Below are positions 25,302-32,124 of a DNA stretch of 64,000 nt, piece after piece; within the stretch, counting starts at the first letter, position 1, and each line of letters opens with the position of its first letter. Source of the DNA: Rhizobium leguminosarum bv. viciae USDA 2370 (GTDB lineage: Bacteria; Pseudomonadota; Alphaproteobacteria; Rhizobiales; Rhizobiaceae). The stretch is from positions 91,780 through 155,779 of the forward strand of contig NZ_MRDL01000039.1 of assembly GCF_002008365.1 (NCBI RefSeq). The letters are read 5' to 3'. The notes under the pieces are model-generated. The model searched no databases. It saw only the letters and a list, made by a program, of their open reading frames with translations, and was not told where the DNA came from. Both the position numbers and the translations under genes were made by a program.

Positions 25302-26561
25302 TCAACGACGCGAAAACACGACCTGACGGACATCGATATTGCGAGCGCGGAAGCCGGCCTCGCAATAGAACAGATAGAATTCCCAGAGCCGTTTGAAGCG
25401 CTCGTCGAAGCCCATCGGGCGAATGCGCTCCCAGACCGACCAGAAACGCTCGCGCCATTCGGCAAGCGTGCGGGCGTAGTCGAGCCCGAAGCCGAAGTCC
25501 TTGACCAGCGACAGATCGACCTTGCCGGCGAGTTCGGCCAGATGGTTGCGCGTCGGCAGCATGCCGCCTGGAAAGACATATTTCTGGATGAAGTCAGGGT
25601 TGCTGCGATACTGGTCGAAGGATTCCGGCCGGATGGTGATGATCTGAAGGCCAGCCTTGCCGCCCGGCTTTAGACATTGCCTGAGCTTGGAGAAATAGGA
25701 CGGCCAGTATTTTTCGCCGACCGCTTCGAACATCTCGATCGAAACGATCCGGTCGTAGAGCCCTGCTTCATCGCGGTAATCCTGGAAGCGGAATTCCACG
25801 CGGTCATCAAGGCCGGCCTTGTGGATGCGCTCCTCGGCAAAGGCAAGCTGCTCGCGGCTGATCGTCAGCCCTGTCACCTTGCACTTCAGCTCGCTTGCGG
25901 CAAATTCGGCAAAACCGCCCCAGCCACAGCCGATCTCCAGCACATGGTCGCCGGGCCCGATGCCGGTCGCCTCGGCAAGCGCCCGGTATTTGGCGTTCTG
26001 GGCCGATTGCAGATCGTTGGCGCCGGTGGAATAGAGTGCTGAGGAATAGGTCATGCTCGGATCGAGCCATTCCCTGTAGAAATCGTTGCCGAGATCGTAA
26101 TGGGCGGAAATGTTGCGCTTCGAGCCCGTTTTGGTATTGGTGTTCATCCAATGGCGGACGCGCTCGAAGAGGCGGCCAAGACCGCCCTTGCCATGCGCAT
26201 AGCTGAACGCGGCCTCGCCATTGACGAGGAAGAGTTCGAGGAAGGCGGCGATATCAGGGCTGTCCCAATCGCCGTCCATATAGGTTTCGGCGACCCCGAT
26301 CGTGCCGCTCGTCAGCGCCCGATAGGCAAGGTTCCAGTTGTGGAGGCTGAGCGCCGCCTTTGGCCCGGCCTTCTTGCCCTCGACCAGCAGCCTGCGGCCG
26401 TCGGGAAGGGTAACGGCAAGCGAACCGTGCTGCATGTGCAGAAGTCCGCGCAGCGCCAGCTTTGCTTTGAAGGGCAGACCCTTCACCATGCGGGACATGT
26501 TTTCGGCCGTCAGCGTCACTGCATCACGAGCCAGCAGATTCCAGTCCTGCGCCTTGCTCAT
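25302..26561 (-). CDS. cyclopropane-fatty-acyl-phospholipid synthase family methyltransferase
   Basis: A 419-residue SAM-dependent methyltransferase. SAM motif I is VLEIGCGWGGFAEFAA near residue 200, preceded by ISAHYDLGNDFYREWLD and MTYSSALY, hallmarks of the CFA synthase family. It methylates unsaturated acyl chains of membrane lipids (cyclopropane or a related modification). GGAGGAGGAGAA gives a very strong ribosome-binding site. Last gene of the photolyase-FAD-DUF1365 operon, 93 bases after DUF1365. Membrane lipid modification fits defence against singlet oxygen. Confidence 0.9.
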   Translation of the reverse strand: MSKAQDWNLLARDAVTLTAENMSRMVKGLPFKAKLALRGLLHMQHGSLAVTLPDGRRLLVEGKKAGPKAALSLHNWNLAYRALTSGTIGVAETYMDGDWDSPDIAAFLELFLVNGEAAFSYAHGKGGLGRLFERVRHWMNTNTKTGSKRNISAHYDLGNDFYREWLDPSMTYSSALYSTGANDLQSAQNAKYRALAEATGIGPGDHVLEIGCGWGGFAEFAASELKCKVTGLTISREQLAFAEERIHKAGLDDRVEFRFQDYRDEAGLYDRIVSIEMFEAVGEKYWPSYFSKLRQCLKPGGKAGLQIITIRPESFDQYRSNPDFIQKYVFPGGMLPTRNHLAELAGKVDLSLVKDFGFGLDYARTLAEWRERFWSVWERIRPMGFDERFKRLWEFYLFYCEAGFRARNIDVRQVVFSRR

Positions 26562-26654
26562 TTCTCCTCCTCCAGCATTTTCCTGCCGGTTAGGGACGAA
26601 GCACCCTTAATGATACGCGCGGCCGCCCCCCGGCCATTGCATCGAACGCTAATG

Positions 26655-27506
26655 TCATTCCGCCGCTTCCGCAAGCGGGCGAGGCTGGCGGACGCTGACT
26701 TCAGGCGGGGGCGCAGGACGCCGGACGTAGCGCGCCCCCTTCAGCCACAACTTCAACGCTTCCCAATGGATGCCGGCGATGATCTTGAAGGTGAGGAAGG
26801 GGATGCGCGCCGTCAACCCCAGCAGCAAGGCGCTGGTCAACGGCACCTGTCGTCCGGAAAATGTCGCCGAGAGAAGCGGGCCTTCGCAGTCGTTCTCCAG
26901 GATGCGCCAGCGGATTTCGGCGCCGGGCGGCAGCATGCGGAAATGATAGCGCGCCGCCATGCCGATGAAGGGTGAGACGTGGAAGAGCTTGTCGCAGCTC
27001 TGGCGAAGCCCGCTTTCCGACATCTCGCCACAGCCGACCGGACAGACATAGCTGTGCCGCTCGCCGAAAGTATTGCGCACCTCGTAGATCATCGCGACGA
27101 CTGCGCCACCGGCATCATAGGCGTGATAGACTGAAAGCGGATTGAAGACATAGCCGAGAATTCGGGGATAACAGACGAGCAGGATCCTGTCCGCGCGGTC
27201 GAGCCCCGCCTTGGCGAGCAGCCGGTCGGCATAGGCACGCAGTGATGTGTCTCTGGTATCGGCATGGTCCCTCTCGTGAAACGAGATGAGATTGGGCCCA
27301 TTGACGGAAAACAGCACCGATAACCCGCCGGCCTCGTCCAGTCTGTCGAGATCGACAAGCAGCGAAAAGACGCGGTAGCGGAAGCGATGGCCGAACGGTT
27401 TCATCCGTTGATGCATGATCTCGCCGACATAGAGCGCGGCGGCGGCATCCGGTGGGACACCATTGGCTACTGCGTTCATGCCAAGTTTTTCGCCGCGCCT
27501 TGTCAT
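26655..27506 (-). CDS. DUF1365 protein
   Basis: A 283-residue protein of the DUF1365 family: ALYVGEIMHQRMKPFGHRFRYRVFSLLVDLDRL, then YPRILGYVFNPLSVYHAYD and HVSPFIGMAARYHFRM. This family is nearly always found next to an FAD amine-oxidase-like protein and a CFA-like methyltransferase, as here. Its biochemical role is unknown. Its start overlaps the stop of the FAD gene by four bases (ATGA), implying translational coupling. Confidence 0.88.
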   Translation of the reverse strand: MTRRGEKLGMNAVANGVPPDAAAALYVGEIMHQRMKPFGHRFRYRVFSLLVDLDRLDEAGGLSVLFSVNGPNLISFHERDHADTRDTSLRAYADRLLAKAGLDRADRILLVCYPRILGYVFNPLSVYHAYDAGGAVVAMIYEVRNTFGERHSYVCPVGCGEMSESGLRQSCDKLFHVSPFIGMAARYHFRMLPPGAEIRWRILENDCEGPLLSATFSGRQVPLTSALLLGLTARIPFLTFKIIAGIHWEALKLWLKGARYVRRPAPPPEVSVRQPRPLAEAAE

Positions 27507-28834
27507 GCCGCCACGTCCGGTTGAGGTTCCGAGGTTCGGGCAGTCCGCCAGGGTATGATCCCGCCCAAGGCTTCTGCCGCCGCCAGACCGGAAACGAGGC
27601 CATCTTCATGGAAACCGTATCCCGTCCAGGCACCTGCGAAATGGCAATGGTTCTCTCCCTGAATGACGGCGAGCGCCTGCTGTGCGGCCATGGCGTCCGC
27701 CGAGAATTGCGGATGTTCATAGGTGAACTCGGCAAACACTTTATGGGGGTCCGGCTCGCGGTCGGGATTGAGGGTCACGAATAGCGGGAATTTATCGTCG
27801 ATGCCCTGCAGCCGGTTCATCCAGTAGGTCACGGCTACGTCGGCCTTTCCATCTTCACGGCTTGAACGGAGATAGTTCCATGAGGCCCAAACCTTGCGCC
27901 GCTGCGGCATCAGCGATTGGTCGCGGTGCAGGACGACGCGGTTCGGCTGATAGGGGATGGCGGCGAGCAGCCTGCTTTCCCGATCGGTGGCATCGGCGAG
28001 CAGGCGGGCTGTCTGATCGCTGTGGCAGGCGAAAATCACCTTATCGAACGGGTGTTCGATCCCCGTCTCGTCGATGATCGTGACGCCGCGGTCGGAGCGG
28101 ACGACGCTGCGCACGCCGCAGGAAAGTTTCACGCGTTCGCCGAGCGGCCGCAGCAGCCGGTCGAGATAGGTGCGGCTGCCGCCGGTCACTGTGCGCCACT
28201 GGTGCTGCCGGCGATAGATCAGCCGGTGATTGTCGAAGAAATTGACGAAATGCTCGGCGGGAAACTGCAGCATGCGGGTTGATGGTGTCGACCAGATCGC
28301 CGCCGCCATCGGCACGAGATAGTTGTTGGTGAATCCGGGCGAGAAGCCACGCCAGTCGAGATAATCGCCGATCGAGCGCGAGGCGAGATGGCCGGCGGCG
28401 CGATCTTCGAGGCATCTGCGGTTGAAGCGCAGGATCTCGCGGATCATCCATAGAAACGATGGCCGCAGCAGGTTGCGCTTTTGCGCAAAGATCGAGGACA
28501 GCCCGCCGCCGCTCCATTCCAGCCTGCCGCGATCCAGAGAGAGCGAAAAGCTCATATCGCTTGCATGTGTCGCGATGCCCAGTTCGGCAAACAGCGCCGT
28601 CAGGTTGGGGTAATTCTGTTCGTTATAGACGATGAAGCCGGTATCGACCGCAATTTGAACCCCGTCGTAATCGGCGTCGACCGTCGCCGTATGGCCTCCG
28701 GCCCGTGCTTGGCTTTCATAAAGCGTGACGTCGTGCACCTGACACAGCGCCCAGGTCGCGGAGGCGCCCGAGATGCCGGAGCCGATGACGGCGATCTTCA
28801 GCCGGCGTGGAGCTGGACGGAAGTGCGCGTTCAT
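27503..28834 (-). CDS. FAD-dependent amine oxidase-like protein
   Basis: A 443-residue flavoprotein. The dinucleotide loop is KIAVIGSGISGASATWAL at residues 13-30, followed by YESQARAGGHTATVD, the second FAD contact. The C-terminal part ends with HFAGAWTGYGFHEDGLVSG, the usual FAD-closing motif of NAD(P)-binding Rossmann/amine-oxidase proteins. The start at 28834 overlaps the photolyase stop by four bases (ATGA) and its own stop overlaps the DUF1365 start likewise. The substrate is probably a membrane lipid acyl chain, inferred from its partners. Confidence 0.88.
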   Translation of the reverse strand: MNAHFRPAPRRLKIAVIGSGISGASATWALCQVHDVTLYESQARAGGHTATVDADYDGVQIAVDTGFIVYNEQNYPNLTALFAELGIATHASDMSFSLSLDRGRLEWSGGGLSSIFAQKRNLLRPSFLWMIREILRFNRRCLEDRAAGHLASRSIGDYLDWRGFSPGFTNNYLVPMAAAIWSTPSTRMLQFPAEHFVNFFDNHRLIYRRQHQWRTVTGGSRTYLDRLLRPLGERVKLSCGVRSVVRSDRGVTIIDETGIEHPFDKVIFACHSDQTARLLADATDRESRLLAAIPYQPNRVVLHRDQSLMPQRRKVWASWNYLRSSREDGKADVAVTYWMNRLQGIDDKFPLFVTLNPDREPDPHKVFAEFTYEHPQFSADAMAAQQALAVIQGENHCHFAGAWTGYGFHEDGLVSGLAAAEALGGIIPWRTARTSEPQPDVAA

Positions 28835-30282
28835 GCGGCATCCCTCGTGGCATTGTAGGCGGCGAGCGCCCGGTTGCGGGCGAGTGCGTGATCGACGATC
28901 GGTTTCGGATAGGTCTGGCCAAGCGCGATGCCGGCCTCGTCGAGCATGCTCCTCGGCGCCTCGAACGGCCGGTGGATGTATTTTGCCCCGAGCTCTCGAA
29001 GCTCCGGCACATAGGTCCTGACATAGTTGCCGTCGGGATCGAACTTTTCGCCCTGCAACACCGGATTGAAGATGCGGAAAAACGGCGAGGCATCGGCTCC
29101 CGAGCCCGCCACCCATTGCCAGCTTGCCGCATTGTTGGCGGGATCGGCATCGACAAGCGTATCCCGGAACCAAGCTTCGCCCCGGCGCCAGTCGATCATC
29201 AGATCCTTGATGAGGAAGGAGGCGACGATCATGCGTACGCGATTGTGCATCCAGCCATGGCGCCAGAGCTGGCGCATGCCGGCATCAATGATCGGATAGC
29301 CGGTCATGCCGCGGTGCCACGCCTTGAAATCGTCGTCGTCGTTGCGCCATTCGAAGCCGTCGAAACGCTCGTTCCAGTTGTTCGATGCAAGACGCGGGAA
29401 GTGGAAAAGCAGGTGATAGGAGAATTCGCGCCAGGCGATCTCCTTGCGAAAATGCACGACATCGGCCACTGCCACCCGTTTCGACAGGCCGCGTGTGGCA
29501 TCCCAGATGCGGGCAGGGGAGATCTCGCCGAACGCCAGGTGTGGCGACAGCATCGACGTCGCGCGTCTCGCAGGATAGTCTCGGTTTTCCTTGTAGCCGT
29601 CGAGCGCGTCTTCGATGAAGGCACGCAGCTTCTCATGCGCGCCCTCTTCGCCGGGAGTCCAGAGATCGGTAAAATCGCCCGCCCAGTCCGGTTTCGTCGG
29701 GAGCAGCTTCCAGCTCTCCAGCGCTTCTGATTTCGGAAATTGCGACGCAAGCCGCAGTTTTGCCGGCGCCTCCAGCGGCGGCTCCGGTTCGCCGCCGCCC
29801 TCCAGCGCGCGCCAGAACGGCGTGTAGACGCGATAGGGCGTGCCGTTGCCGGTCACCAGCCGGGAAGGGTCGTGCAGCAACTGGCCCCCAAAGCTTCTTG
29901 CCTCGATCGCCTGCTTTTCCAATTCGTGCTTGATACGGTCGTCGATGGAGATGCCGGCTGGATCGTAGCGCCGGTTCCAAAAGACGGCTTCGGCCCCGCT
30001 CTCCCTGATGAAGGCGCGGAGCACTTCGAACGCCTCGCCGCTTGCCAGCACCAGCCGACTTCTCCGCTTGCGCAGCGATCTGTCGAGCGCTTCCAGCGAA
30101 TGATGCAGCCACCAGGCCTGCGCAGCGCCCAGCGGACCGGTGCCTGCTGCCTCCGGCTCGCTTATATAGAGGGGGATGATAGGACGCCCGGAGCGATGGG
30201 CGGCATCGAGAGCCCGGTTGTCGTCAAGGCGCAAGTCCTTGCGAAACCAGAGGATAACAGGGTTTGCGATGTCCTTTGCCAA
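28831..30282 (-). CDS. phr: deoxyribodipyrimidine photolyase
   Basis: A 483-residue photolyase that repairs UV-made cyclobutane pyrimidine dimers using light. The N-terminal alpha/beta domain begins LWFRKDLRLDDNRALDAA, where an antenna chromophore binds. The C-terminal FAD domain shows MGRR-type segments as WRRGEAWFRD, ADPANNAASWQWVAGSGAD and FNPVLQGEKFD, all diagnostic. The first codon is a TTG at 30282 with only a weak GGAACGG upstream. First gene of a four-gene operon with overlaps to the FAD protein. A TGATCC-N17-GTA promoter element lies 32 bases upstream. Confidence 0.94.
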   Translation of the reverse strand: MAKDIANPVILWFRKDLRLDDNRALDAAHRSGRPIIPLYISEPEAAGTGPLGAAQAWWLHHSLEALDRSLRKRRSRLVLASGEAFEVLRAFIRESGAEAVFWNRRYDPAGISIDDRIKHELEKQAIEARSFGGQLLHDPSRLVTGNGTPYRVYTPFWRALEGGGEPEPPLEAPAKLRLASQFPKSEALESWKLLPTKPDWAGDFTDLWTPGEEGAHEKLRAFIEDALDGYKENRDYPARRATSMLSPHLAFGEISPARIWDATRGLSKRVAVADVVHFRKEIAWREFSYHLLFHFPRLASNNWNERFDGFEWRNDDDDFKAWHRGMTGYPIIDAGMRQLWRHGWMHNRVRMIVASFLIKDLMIDWRRGEAWFRDTLVDADPANNAASWQWVAGSGADASPFFRIFNPVLQGEKFDPDGNYVRTYVPELRELGAKYIHRPFEAPRSMLDEAGIALGQTYPKPIVDHALARNRALAAYNATRDAA

Positions 30283-30313
30283 TGAAGCCGTTCCGTTGGT
30301 GTTCTTTTCAACC

Positions 30314-30342
30314 TGCTACGGATGTACGGAGCGCGCGGATCA
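30314..30342 (-). promoter_or_regulatory. ECF (RpoE/ChrR-type) promoter candidate before photolyase operon
   Basis: On the minus strand TGATCC (30342-30337), 17-base spacer, GTAGCA (30319-30314). It has the same -35 element, the same spacing and the same GTA core as the element before chrR, and lies 32 bases before the photolyase start. Confidence 0.5.
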
Positions 30343-30386
30343 AAAGTTTCATCCGGCGGAAAAAGCTTTTCATGGCCTTCGGGATA

Positions 30387-30417
30387 TCAAAAAGGCCGGC
30401 GTGAACCGGCCTTTTCT
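30387..30417 (-). terminator. intrinsic terminator of the small secreted-protein gene
   Basis: Stem AAAGGCCGG / CCGGCCTTT around 30391-30414 with a CGTGAA loop. On the minus strand it ends in TTTTTGAT. It lies about 20 bases after the stop at 30437. Confidence 0.75.
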
Positions 30418-30436
30418 GAGAGCAGCAGTCTGTCGG

Positions 30437-30763
30437 TTAGTTGTCGTATTCGCGGCAGGCTTCGCTGATCGATGCGCCGCTCTGGCCACCGCGCGTGTCG
30501 ACGCCGGACATCTGTTGCGGCATGCCGGGGCATTCCATCGTCCTCGGCTGGCCGATGCTCTGTGTCGTCGTCGGATCGACCGGCGAGACGGGTACCGGAC
30601 GAATGCCGTTGTCATCGTTGGTGTAGTCGGATGAATAGGTACCCGAATTCGGATCAGTCGAGCCGCCATTTGTCGGCCCGATTGGATCGGGGTTCGACTG
30701 GGCAAAGGCTGACGATGCCATGCCGATCGCAAGCAGCGAAGCGGCGATAAGGGACTTAGACAT
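30437..30763 (-). CDS. small secreted protein, unknown function
   Basis: A 108-residue protein with a clear signal peptide (MSKSLIAASLLAIGMASSAFAQ, cleavage after AFA, about residue 21). The mature part is rich in Ser, Thr, Asn, Asp, Gly and Pro (NPDPIGPTNGGSTDPNSG) and has two Cys that could form one disulfide, ending CREYDN. The start at 30763 is preceded by AAGGAGGATATCC. A GGAAC-N17-GTT element upstream suggests control by the general stress sigma factor EcfG. No family is recognised; similar low-complexity secreted proteins are frequent in rhizobia. Confidence 0.75.
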   Translation of the reverse strand: MSKSLIAASLLAIGMASSAFAQSNPDPIGPTNGGSTDPNSGTYSSDYTNDDNGIRPVPVSPVDPTTTQSIGQPRTMECPGMPQQMSGVDTRGGQSGASISEACREYDN

Positions 30764-30805
30764 GGGATATCCTCCTTGGATTTTCATCTTGGATGACCCA
30801 GGCGT

Positions 30806-30830
30806 AACCGGCTGATGGAATCATTGTTCC
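30806..30830 (-). promoter_or_regulatory. EcfG (general stress) promoter candidate
   Basis: On the minus strand GGAAC (30830-30826), 17-base spacer, GTT (30808-30806). This fits the alphaproteobacterial EcfG/RpoE2 consensus GGAAC-N16/17-cGTT, apart from the base before GTT. It is 43 bases before the start of the small secreted protein gene. Confidence 0.45.
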
Positions 30831-30977
30831 GAAATTTGCCGAAAACCTGCATTCAAGCCTCGCTGCGTACCCGGCATGGTTATGCGTAAACCTTAACGGG
30901 CGATGGCGCTGGATCGGCGCCGGCGCATGTCCTACTTGCATGCGGAGATACTAAAAAAACCGTGGCATGAGGCCGCT

Positions 30978-31262
30978 ATGTTCATCTCCATTCGCGAAGC
31001 CGCAGATCTTGGTCTCCAGATCGCACTTGTGCTCACCTTGACGATGAGTGGCATGGCGGTCGCCTCCTACGCCGTCAGGAATGACAGGGCTAAAATTTCC
31101 GCGATCGACGTCAGCCGTCCCTCGCTCTGGACCGCCGCGCCGATGCGCGTCGATCCGGCTACGCAAGCCTACCTGCGCGCCGATGCTTCGGCCGCACTGG
31201 AGCCGATGGTGCCAATGACCTCTGCCACGACCCGATTGGCCTCCGGCTTTCCTGCGACTTGA
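30978..31262 (+). CDS. small membrane-anchored protein, unknown function
   Basis: About 94 residues from ATG 30978, with one hydrophobic segment near the N terminus (residues about 12-33, LGLQIALVLTLTMSGMAVAS) and a polar remainder containing the NDRAKISAIDVSRPSLWTAA stretch. Earlier in-frame ATGs at 30903 and 30927 are possible; the one chosen puts the membrane anchor at the N terminus. No family is recognised. It is divergent from the small secreted protein. Confidence 0.45.
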   Translation: MFISIREAADLGLQIALVLTLTMSGMAVASYAVRNDRAKISAIDVSRPSLWTAAPMRVDPATQAYLRADASAALEPMVPMTSATTRLASGFPAT

Positions 31263-31409
31263 TCGTCACCTCGGGTACGGCGGCCTTCTAGGCGAAGGCG
31301 GTTCGAAGGCGTCACCGCCATCCTCCCGAAAGCTTGCAAAACGCCATGATTTGCCGTTTCATCGAGACAGCGACCACCGTTCGACTCTTTCCCTGAAGGA
31401 TTCAGCCTT

Positions 31410-32087
31410 TTGTCTATGCCGATGCCCCGCGGCTTTGAGAAGCCGTATGCCGCCTTCCTGTTCGATATGGACGGCACCATCCTCAATTCGATCCATGCGG
31501 CCGAGCGTGCATGGAGTGACTGGGCAAGGCGCCATGGGCTCGATGTCGCCACGTTTTTGCCGAAGATGCATGGATCGCGCGGCATTGACACGATCACCCG
31601 GCTGAACCTGCCCGGCGTTGATCCCGAACATGAATCAAGACTGGTGACCGAGGCTGAAATCGCCGATGTCAGCGATGTCGTTGCCATTCCCGGCGCCGCG
31701 ACCTTTCTGAGTTCATTGCCCCCGGATCGCTGGGCGATCGTCACCTCCTCGCCGTTGCGCCTTGCTCACCGGCGACTGGAGGCAGCAGGCTTGCCGGTGC
31801 CGAGATTTATGGTGACGGCTGAGGACGTCAAGGTCGGAAAACCCGACCCGCAATGTTATATTCTCGGAGCCGAACGCCTCGGCGTCAGCACGCAGGATTG
31901 CCTGGTGTTCGAGGATGTCGCAGCCGGCATCACCGCCGGCGAGGCGGCGGGTGCCGATGTCATGGTCATCACGGCAACACATCACCACAAGATGGAGACG
32001 CCGCACCCGACTCTCTCATCCTATGACGAGGTCTCGGTCCGCATCGCGGCCGAACACAGGATGCTGATCGTCCCGAACAGGGCCTGA
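31410..32087 (+). CDS. HAD-superfamily hydrolase (sugar phosphatase type)
   Basis: About 225 residues. Motif I is FLFDMDGTILNS (nucleophile Asp in DMDGT), motif II is IVTSSPLRLA with Ser/Thr, motif III is the Lys in VKVGKPDPQCYILGA, and motif IV is CLVFEDVAAGITAGEAAGA. This is the beta-phosphoglucomutase-like/GS1 class with a helical cap. The start may be TTG 31410, which has AAGGA nine bases upstream, or ATG 31416. It probably dephosphorylates a sugar phosphate. It converges with the nitrate reductase gene. Confidence 0.87.
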   Translation: MSMPMPRGFEKPYAAFLFDMDGTILNSIHAAERAWSDWARRHGLDVATFLPKMHGSRGIDTITRLNLPGVDPEHESRLVTEAEIADVSDVVAIPGAATFLSSLPPDRWAIVTSSPLRLAHRRLEAAGLPVPRFMVTAEDVKVGKPDPQCYILGAERLGVSTQDCLVFEDVAAGITAGEAAGADVMVITATHHHKMETPHPTLSSYDEVSVRIAAEHRMLIVPNRA

Positions 32088-32124
32088 CAATGCTCCGGCT
32101 GCGTCCTGCTTGCTTTTGTACGGT

